The notes beneath the pieces were generated by a model that was not told where the DNA came from, searched no databases, and saw only the letters and a program-made list of their open reading frames with translations. Below are positions 22,379-33,841 of a stretch of 64,000 nucleotides of DNA, piece after piece. The stretch is from Takakia lepidozioides (Eukaryota > Streptophyta > Takakiopsida > Takakiales > Takakiaceae), in the NCBI GenBank assembly GCA_030704615.1, contig CM060731.1:27466001-27530000 (forward strand), read 5' to 3'. Position 1 is the first letter of the stretch; every line of letters begins with the position of its first letter. Both the position numbers and the translations under genes were made by a program.

Positions 22379-25300
22379 TTACAGTATGGCTTCAACTTCA
22401 TTCCTCAACACGGTGAATCGTCTGGCGCAGCAATAACCTAAGCTGATCATGTAATATTGGTTTAAGGGATCTACATGACTGACACACTTACAGTGATTCA
22501 ACCAGCTGCATCTACAAAGACAACAATTGATGCAAGATTGATAATGAATATTTAGGTTGTGTGTCTCTCCACCAGGTTTCTGAAAGACCTGTCAATCTTC
22601 ATTATCCTATGTGAGTGAGGTAAAGACAACCAACAGAATTGTACAACAGGCTCCTAGCCAATGAGCCTGCGTGTTCATTCCTAGTAGGATTTAGGTGGAC
22701 TGACTGACACAAGCACATGAGGAAGAACGGACACCATGGTACCAGGCCTAGTAGCTAGAAAGAAATGGGCAAGGACAATTGCCTTTTCAGAACAATACTG
22801 AAGGGAAGGAAAGGCAGCACTCCACCTTCCAGACTTGGAGAAATGTCCAGCACCCATATCACATTTCAAAAGAAGTAAGTTGTTGTCAGTCTTCTTCTCT
22901 CGCAGCTTAGCAACAAACTTTGCAGGCTCCCAATAGGCCACACGTGGATCTGAGAGGGGGATTACACAAAAAGAAGTTTAGTAAAGAGTATGCACACATA
23001 GAGCCAAGCGATCTTTGAGTGATAAGATGTGTTTGTCAGAGTGATTCACTTTCCTGTCATTGCATTGAGACCATCAGCCACATTATCTCTGAGCACTTCT
23101 GACCCACTGTACATCCATCACTTAGTGGCTTATGCACCGCCTGGTAATCATACTTTAAGGTAAGACTGAAATGATTTGAAGCGTGCAGTTGACAATCATA
23201 TGACAGTGTATACAGCGATCCATCAATTCAAGAAGCATGCATAGACAATATGTACGGTTCAAACATAAACATTAACACGATTGCGTAAGTTCAGTGGCTA
23301 GCAGATGGTCTGGGTGTATCTGCATGTGGGTGGTTGCATACATGGAAGAGAGGAAGAGATAGAGAACCAACCATGAAGACCTCCAGTCAGCAAAACATTT
23401 GGATACTCCTGTGCTTTTATCTTCAGAGACAACACAGAACAACAGCTTGAATTAGAAGCAACTTTCATAACGCAGTATAGACAACCAGCAGCAATGAAAT
23501 TGAACTCAGGTGCATGCAGCGTGGATTCTGTAGTGACAAGATGGATGTCTTCGCCCTATGGGAATGGGGCCCCATGGCTATGCAAGGTCTTTCTCAAAAC
23601 CAAGTACCCTTGTTCCGCTCTTCAGCCTAGTGCCAATCTAGGAAAGCCCTTGAGCTAGTCCTCAAGTAGGTTGTGTGTATCTAAGACCATGCAAAGCTTG
23701 GCAAGAGTTTGCGCGAGCCTCACTTTTGAGCAACATACCTCCATATCAATATAAAATGCCGCCTTGGTACTTCTCTAGAAGGTCAGCCATCAAGGATATG
23801 AAAACTCACTGAACCTCTTCTGCCATGATTTGGCCTGGGTACCTGAGCTGGCCTACCACCCCCCTCACCTTACTTTCCAAGATCAAGGTGCGAACTCTGA
23901 ATCCCAGTCCAACGGCCACACTAGCAATCCAGAGGAAGCTACTATATTATCGTAAGGTGTCCCTCTGCTTGGAATTGACCTGCCCTGAAGCTGACGTATA
24001 TTCCAAGGGTTGTCTAAGGAGCAAGAGTGTCAGGGATGCCATCAGCTCCAAGTCCGTCTCTGCAAATGTGCAGAGTGCTACTATCTCTCTCCTGCCTGTT
24101 TTGACAACATTTCAATGTGACCCTCTCAACTGCAATTGTGGGCAAGGGAGAAAAGAAAGCACAGAAAGGGAGATACAACATACATTGTCAATGGGCGAGT
24201 AGGATTTTATGTATTGGTAAAAGTCCTCTTTGTGGGGATTGCCCCATTCCTGCAGGCAGAGAGAAAGAAGATGTTCTCATTAGATTTTGCTTGTCACGGC
24301 CTTGTTGCAATAGAACTCACTCATTTTTGATAGGGACAGACAGAAGAGTAGAACGCAAGGCAAATTCTACCAGTGTGGAAGGCAGTGACACTTGCGTAAA
24401 AACAAGAAGATTCTAGTCTTCCAGATTTTCTCCGAGAAGACCGCACAGATAGGAGCACACTAATGTGAACATCAGAAATCAACCCAAGGGCTCTTCGATA
24501 GAGGCCCACTTGACTCACTAGACTTTGCTTGCTGAGCCTTGTAGCCTTAAGTACCACATCCCACCCAGGCAAAGCAAATGAAAACAAAAACTGTGTTGCC
24601 ACTATCAACTCCTTATTCTAATAATGCTTTGGAATCTGAAGCCGGTGTTAAAAACAACGCTTGCCTGTCAAAAGCTTCTGTCAGTTGCCAGACAAAATAT
24701 TCCCAGTGCCATAACAAGAATTCTACATTAACACCACCTGAACAACTCATGCATGAATGAAATGACTACTTCCTTCCCTACATAGGAGGTGAACCAATTT
24801 CTATAACTTCTTTGTCACAAACTTAGAAAAAGAAAATTCAAGTACCTCCCACTCGAGCGTCGTCAGTGGAATTGAAGAATCAAGCATCGTTGTCACCACA
24901 TCAACAAACGCCACCTCAGCAATGGCTACTGTGAATAAGTCAGGTCTCATGGTCAAAGCTGCACCAATCAATAGGCCACCAGCACTACGCCCAGAGATCG
25001 CAATTTTGTCCTTTGCCCCATACTTATTCTCAAGAAGATACTCTGCACATGTTATGAAATCCGTGAAAGTGTTCCGTTTACGCAGTAATTTCCCGTCTTC
25101 ATACCACTGGCGTCCCATCTCTCCCCCCCCTCGGATGTGGGCCACTGCAAAGACAATCCCACGGTCTAGCAGTGATAGCCTGTAGGATGCAAAATATGGG
25201 TCGTTTGGCACCTGCAAAGTCAATAGAGCCACACAGAAGACTAAATATATCGTTTCCGTAGCACATCAGTATTTTATTGGCGGAGATAGATAACTTGCAC

Positions 25301-28300
25301 ATCTTGTCACGAGATCAACAAATTGGGCTCCTAAGAGCAACTCTAGTAGTGTCTTTGCATTTATGGTCCTCAAACCCATTCGCAAAGCCCAGACATAGAC
25401 ACATTCCATGGAACTTCCACACATAATATCCGTTGTAAGGACATACACTCATGGTAAACGACTAGGCAACAGTAGCAAAGAGAGCTATAGATGAGTTCTC
25501 GAAGATGTAGGTCCAAAGAACTAGACTGGCTTGGGTGACGGAGAGAGAGACACACAGAGGAATGACCACGTAGAAGGTGGAATGACAGAAAGGAACTTCT
25601 CTTAATTTAACACAACATATCACCAAACAAGATTTTATGCACCAATGCTATAAAGCATCACCCAAGTTATTACCTCATATGAGCCATAGCCAGAAAGAAC
25701 CAATGGATCCGAGCCGTCCAGTTTCACTAAATCCTTCCTGTAGACGATTGAGATTGGGACAAGCGTGCCATCACTGGCAGTTGCCCACGGTCGCAGTGTC
25801 TCATACTTCTTGACGTCAAACCCACCCAAAACCTGTAGAAGCACCGCATTTCAGGAAAATAAGCATACTAATTGATCACTCTACGTGAAGGTTTGCAAAC
25901 GTATCCTAAGGCCATGGACATCACTGATGTAAACATTGGAGAGTTGGTTGTAGGGTTGCAGCCCTGGAGGGTGTATGAGACTCAGCAGGATACTAGAGGA
26001 CTCTACCTGTTAATTTAAAGGCTGTGATTCACTTCATACTCAAACAACAAGTTTCAATCCAGCACTTGCTACTCCTGGCCTCCAATCGGAAACAGAGTTC
26101 ACAAACATGGCAGCGGTTGTCCTGGTCAGAGTTGAGGAAGAAGGGCTGCATTGATTTGATGAGAAGAAATTCATCACATCCAAGGGACACCCAACGGCCT
26201 ATGGAAGACCATAGAACAACAAAAGATAATAGAAAAGAACAAACCAACAGCCCAAAGACCTTAAAGGGCAAGAATGCATAACCAACAAAGAGAAAGTACG
26301 ATTAAAGAAATAAAGAAACTTTATAACATCACAGAGGACCCCAAGAACCCACTGGACATGGTGGAACAGAGCTTTATTTAGTGTGGTGGCAAAAAACCCT
26401 TTCTCCTATTTGCCTGGGCAGACATAATTCACACCTGTTAGTGATGGCACCGAAGTACCTACCGGTGTCACTTTCTTCAAAACTGATTTGCCGGTGTTCA
26501 TATCATAATCAAACACAGATTGGGGCGTTCGGAGAGAGCTGTAGCCATAGCGATACACATGGGATTCAAACTGAGAATCCTCTTCCTCCAATGAGTATGT
26601 GGGCTCCGGGAAATCAACCTTACGACCTTCAGAAAGTGCAGTGATAGGCTCACCAATGGGAGGAAGGGGGTATACGATAATTGTTTGGAGCCCATCCTCA
26701 CGTACAGAGACAACCAAATGGTCTTTAGAGGCCTGGACCTGTTGCAGCTTCACACTGTACCAACCTACAATCAGTATGAAAGGAAAATGACTAGTGAAAA
26801 GGTGATCATGTGATAATGCTTCAGGCTCAGGGTTAAGATGGGAAAGGATAGAAGATAGAGGTCTGAGCTCCGATGTTCCCAAATGGCTTGATGTTGTCTC
26901 AGTTTCAGAATGGTTGACAACAACAAAAGAGCATAGGGACAGGAGGACAAGAGGGAATGCATTTAGACTGGCTGGATGGGAGATGAATAGTAGTTTATAG
27001 AAATATTTCAAGTCAAGGACACCACGCACCTGGACCTATGGGGAATCAATACACTCAGTGCAGAGATATTGTCCACTGGGCAAACCAGAAGCTCAGAGTT
27101 ATAAACCTCGTTGCTCCTTCTAGTAATGAAGAAATGGCTCCCCCTGTGCGTGGCTAGATAATCCTCTCCCTCAATCTTTGGTGTCAACAATTTCATCTCT
27201 CCAGTCGGATCACTAGTACTCAGGTAGAGAACAAATTGGGTGATCATGGTGCCAGAAATGGCAAAAAGGTATTGCTCGCTCTCTGAGGTTCGAAGTTCCA
27301 AAGCGAATTCTTCATTTTCCTCATGGTAGATGCAAGCATCATCAGATTGATCTGTATTTAACCTGTGGCACCAAACCTAGTGACCCAATAAAAACAATCA
27401 TTCAAGCACACAATAAAAATAGATGAGAGGTGAACCTAGATGATAGGTACAAAAACAACTTTACATCTGGAATATTAATAAGATGTAGCATTCCTCCATA
27501 AGAAATCGAAGTAGGAGTTCAATAACGGCATATAGACATGTGCCTTGAGACCTTGTAAGGTCGCAGAACATGGTCCTGAGAGACATAGAACAATGTCTCA
27601 TTGTCTTTCGCCCACTCAATCTTCTGTGTGGCTCCAGTAAGGATCTTTCCAACCATCTGCCTGGTTTCCATGTTGACAATGCGGACAGTGTACACCTCAT
27701 CACCAGTAAAATCCTCTGTCACTGCAAAAAGGTGGTGGTTTGGGCTGACCTGCATGAAAAGCTGAGCTTATCAGCATACCTAGAGGACATGAACAAAATG
27801 AAACACACGTGACTTTTGGTCTTCCTGTGGTTTTGTGGCTTCAATGGTCTCTCTCAGTAAATTGATTCTTCCTTGAAACAAAAACAAAGAAACAAAAAGC
27901 AGTTCTTCTTGGATTTCATAGACAGGTGAGGACTTGAACCCTATGTTTGATTTTCCTGCCTACAGATATCAAGCATACTGTAAGTGCAAAGCTTGTGTTT
28001 TGGAGGTTACACCCTAGCACTAAAAATTCGTATGAAACTGCCTTCAACCATAATTATGAAAGAAACTCAAAGCTCAAGCTTCATGTTGGCTGAGATCACG
28101 GCAATACTACCTTAAGCTCACCGACATGATAGAACTCATGCTCTTTTGCTTCTGCGTTCTCATCCAAGAGAACCTCCTCGTTAAGAGCTCCACTCCCTGT
28201 ATCCATCATTTCATCCACATCACCAGGGCCTGCTCCCCCAGCAATTGCCCGCCGGCAGTGGACAGTATACTGCTGTCCCTCCAATGTCCTTGTGTAATAA

Positions 28301-29662
28301 AAGAAGGGTCCCTTTCTGAGGGGGGCACTGGCATCGTCCTCTTTGATCCTTGCTCGCATCTCTTGGTAAAGTTCTTCTTGCAGCTCTGTTGTGTCTGGCA
28401 GACACAATTGAAAGAGACATAAGTGAGAAATGACGTCAATTTCATATAGCATGTAGGATACCTGTGCTGATGGAGAAAACAACATCCAAAGAATAGTGTT
28501 GATGCTTGTGATCTCCAGGAGGCAGAGCTCATCCTATTATATTGATTGGTATGTATCTCCAGAGTAAAGATGTGCAAAGAATGTACTTATAAGACGTTGT
28601 TTGCAGTAGCCTAGTAAAAATGTGCAAAGACACAGATAGTGAGTCACAGATGGAGAAGTCTCATTGCACCAAGTTTGATTTGGGTGCTCCTGCGCAATGA
28701 GCGGAAAAGCCAGTACAGGCATCCGAAGTGGGTTGGCACTTGGCACTGTAAATGACCATCCCATGCAACGGTTGCACATTAAATGATGATTTTAATATCG
28801 ACACAGGGAGGAGTCGAATGCTCCATCGGAAATGGAAATAAAGACCTGAGCCGAATACCTCTGGGATGGAGATTGATATTTCTAGGGCAGTTTTCACGTT
28901 CAATAGTAATGTGGCAAGAGGGCCATCTGGCGCATCATATTCCACACCTGCTCCTGTGGCGAAGGAGAAGTGGCGAAGGAATAAGCAAACTATTCACCGA
29001 TTTGTGAAGGTGAACAAACTGATCACTACACGATACGGTACAAAGCTACAACAGAGCGAAGCACATACCCTCACTTGGAGTGTCTACTAGGCTCCAAAAC
29101 ATGATGGCCGGGAAAAATGAAAGAATTTGGGAGAAGCTTCACCTGCCATGACTGCCTCCGTGTAATCGTTCTCAGCTGCCAAGTAGGCCAGTACCTCTGG
29201 GTTTTTCCGGTCATCGTCGCGGAGCCAGTAGTACTCATCCATCCTCTGATCCCCGTGTGTCTCAATCACATGCTTAACTTTCTTGGCCACGGGGGGCCGC
29301 GAATGTCCAACCGTTGCTGCCACTGCCATTCCTTGCCCTTCCGCTGGCAACATACTCAAACTACCAATCGAAGCTGCCGCAAGGACTCCAGTGGAAAATA
29401 ATCTTCGAGAAGAAACTGAAGAGAATTCCGAGAATTCTGTAAGCCAATACCTCAAACTGTCACCAGTTTCCGTGCATGGAGAAAGGCACTGCTGCAGAGG
29501 CCCGTTTCGTTTTCCACTCCGAAGATAAGAAAATTGAGAATGAACACACGACCTTGGAAAGATCCTACATAGTGACATGCATTGCAAGGGAATCGCAGAG
29601 AGACGGTGAGGACAAGGGATCGCTTTCAGAAGCGGGAGTGTTGCTTGAAACAAAGGAGCCAT
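22379..29662 (-). CDS. Oligopeptidase B-like prolyl oligopeptidase (S9A), 11 exons, organelle-targeted
   Basis: Serine peptidase of family S9A, closest in layout to plant protease II / oligopeptidase B proteins, which cut short peptides. Exons in coding order: 29662-29143, 28394-28111, 27749-27552, 27376-27030, 26754-26463, 25832-25674, 25211-24846, 24249-24184, 23420-23372, 22949-22826, 22421-22379. The model gives 815 residues with every junction GT-AG and in phase. The start ATG (29662) follows a long non-ATG open stretch. Residues 1-110 are Ser/Arg/Leu-rich with no matching domain and look like a mitochondrial or plastid targeting peptide. The beta-propeller spans roughly 115-570. The hydrolase domain carries Ser676 in GRSAGG, Asp761 (GLHD, codon split by an intron) and His796 in GAGHFS, a full triad. 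[15 protein letters not shown] precedes the Ser, as in oligopeptidase B. The last exon (15 residues) is chosen on phase and weak similarity only; the other ten are solid. Confidence 0.9.
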
Positions 29663-29699
29663 GGTGCGCCTGACGGTGAAGACGACAACGGGTCGACCG

Positions 29700-29795
29700 A
29701 TGCTTGGACGGGCCGGGTGAGCGTGAGTACCACTTTGTGCCACCCAGGTGATTCGAGGTTCAAATCCTGCTACCTTGTCGTTTGGTGTATCTGGG
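29700..29795 (+). repeat. tRNA-derived SINE-like fragment
   Basis: It shares GGTTCAAATCCTGCTAC and TTGTC with the candidate at 11487-11560, preceded at similar distance by GCCGG. The A-box half is less clear than in the other copy. The two copies together support a dispersed, tRNA-related short retroelement family. Confidence 0.35.
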
Positions 29796-30002
29796 CTTTT
29801 CTTTTTATTCTTTTAAGAAAGGAAAAAAGGCCCAGAATATATTGATAGGCTGGCAAGGAAGTTGTTTTTTTTTTACCCTTTTATAAGAAAGCATATTCGC
29901 ATAGAGAACTATAGTAGTTCTTTTGTATTCCTTTTCCTGGAGAGAAAGTGAATTTAGCTCCTGTACGCTTCGCTGATGTTTGGGTTAACTCCCTGGGATT
30001 TT

Positions 30003-30312
30003 TTTTCATTTTTCCAAAATCGCCTTAGGGCCCATATGTGAACTCTCCTCAATGCCCATGCGGCGAGACTGACGAGGTGGCAAGGTTAGAAAAGTGGTTA
30101 TATAACAGGTGGCACGTTTTAACGGGTTTATGTTGGCAAAATCAGGCTCCTTGATATTTAACTAATGAAAAAAAAAAAAAAAAAAAAAAAAAACTACTGG
30201 CCTTTTTGGCAAATGTTTTTGGATTTAACCCCCTATAATTCCCTTGTACAAGTAGCTGACCCATTTTCCAGGTCGAAATCTGGCGACTTTCTGATGGGGT
30301 TCTTTTTCCAAA
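30003..30312 (+). repeat. Dispersed repeat, compact copy
   Basis: Carries both blocks of the repeat seen at 16200-18480: TTTTTCCAAAATCGCC then AATGCCCATGCGGCGAGA on the left, and TTGTACAAGTAGCTGACCC with GTCGAAATCTGGCGACTTT on the right. A long poly-A run lies between the blocks. No coding potential. Confidence 0.5.
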
Positions 30313-31333
30313 ACCAATTAAAATTTGTTTAGATATTCGAAAGTGCATCTTGCAAGTTGGGATGAAAAAAATCAGAGGGGAGCCATCTAGGGAGAGCGAA
30401 GAGAGCCCGACCCGCACAGGAAAAAAGTTGGGTCCCCTCGGGCGTTTCCACAATCAGGTGGAGCTCGGTGGCCGGGTGTTCATTTTGGACTTTAGCTTGA
30501 AATGGTAGAGGATACCACCTAGTAACCGGTTGAACACATTTTGGCTATCACACCGTCTATAGCAAGTCGTGGTGGGTCTGCAACCGGCACATGAAGATAA
30601 ATGGACACTGTAATCAATTTGCGATACTTGTCCGTTGAGCTCTCATCCCATTTTATCAAGCTATGCTACAAATGCGCTAGCTCGGCGACTGGCCCTGCAC
30701 CCCGCACATGGAAACGATATGTGTACCCCGCCATTTTTGTCCATTTCATCCCTTAAACGGTGGGCTGGGTATATGGAAGGCCGCTCTTAGCCGCATGCGA
30801 GCCCCCCCAAAGAGACGCTAAATGCCTTCTCGTCTTCTCTCCTCCTCCATGCTTAATCTAAAATGCTTCGTGCAACAAGCGAGTCTTCCTATGAACGGGT
30901 ATGTACTGGACGTCTGCGGGGGGTTGGTATCCTGTGAGCACAGCCCGCGGTCATAAGGGTTCAATGTTTTCAAACCGCGGTATCATAGGAATCACATGTT
31001 TACAGGCACAGTGCATATATAGGGTACAAGTTGCAGCAAAACGATAAAATATCTGATCTATCTATACATTCACGAACATTCAATACATTTCAAATCATTG
31101 CTTGTAAGCCAAAACGTCATGATGTATCCAGACGAAACTATCGTTCCCGAAAGGACTACTTTTAATGTTAATTTCTCAATGCGAAATTAACATTTGTAGG
31201 GCTTAAACTGCCAATACCCGGATTTGTACTCAGAACTGGAATACGGTGGGAACACTAAGGATACCCGTCAAGTGTTTGTCAAAATGGCCAAGTGAAATTT
31301 GGCTCAAATGTCTCATGGACTACTATGATTGCT

Positions 31334-33056
31334 AAAGCGTGAGCAGAATCCGTGAGCAGAAAATTCCGTGAGCAGATTTCTTTCAGGATCTGCTCACCTA
31401 TAACCGATCCCTCCTCGAGCCGAATCCCTCGAGCTCCAGAGTGAACCTGTGCCAACTGAGGAGGGTTGTGGTTGTCCTTTTACCAGGTATCCTAAGTCGA
31501 GAGAGATGTTCACACCCAATTGCAAAGAAGGTGGAGAGGCCATTTGGTGCTTTAATAAAAGTCGTTTGAATACAGTCGACGAAAAATATCCACTGCTATT
31601 GGAGTCAGTGTCCAAAATGAAGGCACAACTGTCTATGAAGACACTAGCCGTGCTCTGCAGAAAACCATCTATGTCGTAAAGCACAGGAAGGAAAGATGAG
31701 ATGAGGCTAAATCGCCCGCTGCAGCCTCCGCATAACATGACAACTCAAAATCCGTTTGCAAATTTTCCAAAAAATAAAGCAAAACAAAAAAAAAAAAAAA
31801 TCCAATTTTTTTTTTTTTTTTTTTTTTTCCCGAATGTTCTAGATTAAGGTGTCGTCAACGACACCTTAATCTGGCTGCTCTTCTTCTGGTGTGCTGTTTG
31901 GGGTGAATGACATCTACAAATTGCTCAGACTACATAACTTATGATTATTTGCAAGTTTTCCAAAAACAAAATATTTTTTATTTTATTTTTTATTTTATTT
32001 TATCCCCCCCCCCCAAGATGCCAGATTAAGGTGTCGTCACCTTAATGTGGCTGCTCTTCTGGTGTGCTATTTGGGGTGAATAACATCTACAAATTGCTCG
32101 GACTACATAACTTATGATTCTTTGTCATGTCCCAACAGGGCTGGGAATTAAGATGTCGTTGACGACACCTTAATGTCTGCTTCCCTGCACAAAAAAGGTC
32201 CCCTCTATGTTTTTTTTCAGGGGACATATTTATTCTGGGGAGATATTCATGGGTTCATTTGTCATGTGTTGACAGGGGTTGCGATTTAAAATGTCGTTAA
32301 CGACAGCTTAACGCTTGCTTCCCTGCGCAGGCTGATCCCTGAGGATAGATGTTGTTGCAGTCATCCAACGATTTTTTTTATTTTTTTTTATTTTTTTTTT
32401 CCTCCCGAATGTGCTAGATTAAGGTGTCGGGTTGCTCTTCTGGTGTGCTATTTGGGGTGAATGACATCTACAAATTGCTCGGACTACATAACTTACGATT
32501 CGTTGTCATGTCCTTTTTCCTGGTGACCAGAAATCCATACTGGGTAAAAGCCAGGTCTTTTGCTTGCAAAGCAAGGGTTGGGTTCATTTGCAAGTTTTCC
32601 ATATATATATATATATAATATTATTTTTTTCCCCCCCCCCGAAGATATTCATGGGTTCATTTGTCATGTGCTGACAAGGGCTGCGATTTAAGCTGTCGTT
32701 GACGACAGCTTAATGTCTGCTTCCCTGCGCATGTTGATCCATGAGGATAGATGTTATTACAATCATCCATGGTTCAATCATATGGGCAGTTTTTCATCCG
32801 CCACTCATCCAACGTTCATCCATTCCTTTTTACGTCCATCCCAAATACATTCATCCGTAAATTTTTCATCGCACATTCATGCTACATTGTTGTCATGGAG
32901 CCTGTTTGTCTCTTGTCCGATAGAGAAGAGATTGCGTCGTTGCAGTGGAGTTTGCGTCCACGGCAATAGGCCCACTTGTTCCCTCAGTTCTAGGGTCCGC
33001 ATCAGTAATCTGCTCACGCTTTGGGGAATCTGCTCACAGGTTCTGCTCACGCCTTT
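31334..33056. mobile_element. 1.72-kb terminal-inverted-repeat element with GTGAGCAG subterminal repeats
   Basis: The left end AAAGCGTGAGCAGAATCC and the right end (complement AAAGGCGTGAGCAGAACC) are inverted. GTGAGCAG occurs three times near each end. It sits in the PPR pseudogene flanked by a 3-bp repeat GCT (31331-31333, 33057-33059); removing element and one GCT joins MIA to ALL in the right frame and with the spacing normal for PPR repeats, which independently confirms the borders. The inside has no transposase. It is built of poly-T/A tracts, palindromes and repeated blocks (see 31843-32714). A 3-bp duplication occurs in CACTA and Harbinger elements, but the ends match neither consensus. 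Confidence 0.75.
31843..32714. repeat. Six palindromes and two alternating repeat blocks inside the 1.72-kb element
   Basis: Palindromes with arms like ATTAAGGTGTCGT / ACGACACCTTAAT occur at 31843-31870, 32025-32046 (shortened), 32147-32174, 32284-32312, 32418-32429 (half only) and 32686-32714. Block A (GGTGTGCTATTTGGGGTGAA and on to CTACATAACTTA) follows three of them at about 31872, 32047 and 32430. Block B (TGCTTCCCTGCGCA then GAGGATAGATGTT) follows two others at about 32312 and 32716. The palindromes could be abutted terminal inverted repeats of smaller nested elements. Confidence 0.7.
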
Positions 33057-33841
33057 GCTGCCCTCCTACACTGTGGGTATGGTGAAGAGGGAGTTCAGAC
33101 GTACGAGCAAATGCAACAGGAAGGCAGCTGACTCCGGACAGAATCACCTTCTTATCTCTTCTTTCAGCATGTAGCAGGCCTGGTGTAAGAAGGCCGTCAC
33201 TATTTTCAATCCATGAATGGAGACTATGGGCTCACACAGATAGTGGAGCAGTTTGGCAGCTACATGGTGGATCTTCTTGGCCGTACATAGTGAATGGATG
33301 ACGCAGAGGAGTTCATCAACAAAATGCAAATTGAACCAGATGCTACCATGTGGTGGGCCTTGGTCAATGCCTGCAGAGTCCATTGCAATGTGGAGCTAGC
33401 AGAAAGTGCTACAAAACCGATTCTCAAGTCGCGGGATCCACAGCATGCTGGAGCTTATGTGCTGCTATATAGGGCCCACCCCTGAAAAGCCGCAAGGCAA
33501 AGTGGCTCTCGGGTGTGTGGTGACTGCCACACCGCTACCAAGTTCATCTCAAACATTGTTGGGCGAGTGGTGAGTGTGCGGGATGCAACCGGCTTTCACC
33601 ACTTCCATGATGGAGTCTGCTCTTGTGAGGATTACGGGTGAACCAAAGGATGATAGAAAATGTGTTAGTCATGTCAACCTTTGTTGTGGCCATTTGTGAG
33701 GGGCATCAATGTTTTCAATAGACAATTCATAATATTAATTGTGTACATGTACTCATGTAAACGAGTAGATGGTGTGGAAACATTGTAGAAGATACATGTC
33801 ACATCAACCATTTGCAACTCGTTAGATCTGATCATGCACTT

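Larger units (their letters stand above)
29663..31235. other. Repeat-rich intergenic region
   Basis: Upstream of the peptidase start. Contains a SINE-like B-box (29755-29780), a dispersed repeat (30003-30312) and a poly-A run (about 30166-30192). The rest to about 31235 has no recognisable gene. Confidence 0.5.
31236..33641 (+). pseudogene. PPR-DYW (PLS-class) RNA-editing factor, pseudogene split by a transposon
   Basis: Remnant of a pentatricopeptide editing factor. Left of the insertion: TKDTRQVFVKMAK, a stop, then VSWTTMIA (31310-31333). Right of it (from 33057) come ALLHCGYGEEGVQTYEQMQQ, a stop, then EGRHYFQSMN and DYGLT. The E motif follows: MDDAEEFINKM, IEPDATMWWALVNACRVH and GAYVLL (33297-33470). 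Soon after it the frame jumps to the end of a DYW domain, [14 protein letters not shown] and [15 protein letters not shown] with stop at 33641. The roughly 120 residues between, including the deaminase HxE zinc/catalytic motif, are missing. The final tripeptide is DYG instead of DYW. Several stops, frameshifts and the 1.72-kb insertion make it non-functional. Full-length members target organellar transcripts for C-to-U editing. Confidence 0.9.

Noticed and set aside
26406-27029. A 207-codon minus-strand ORF as a separate gene
   Set aside because: Its downstream part is exon 5 of the peptidase; the upstream part is intron 4 read through.
29663-29743. N-terminal extension of the peptidase
   Set aside because: The open frame continues upstream of 29662 but has no ATG there, and it overlaps a SINE-like repeat.
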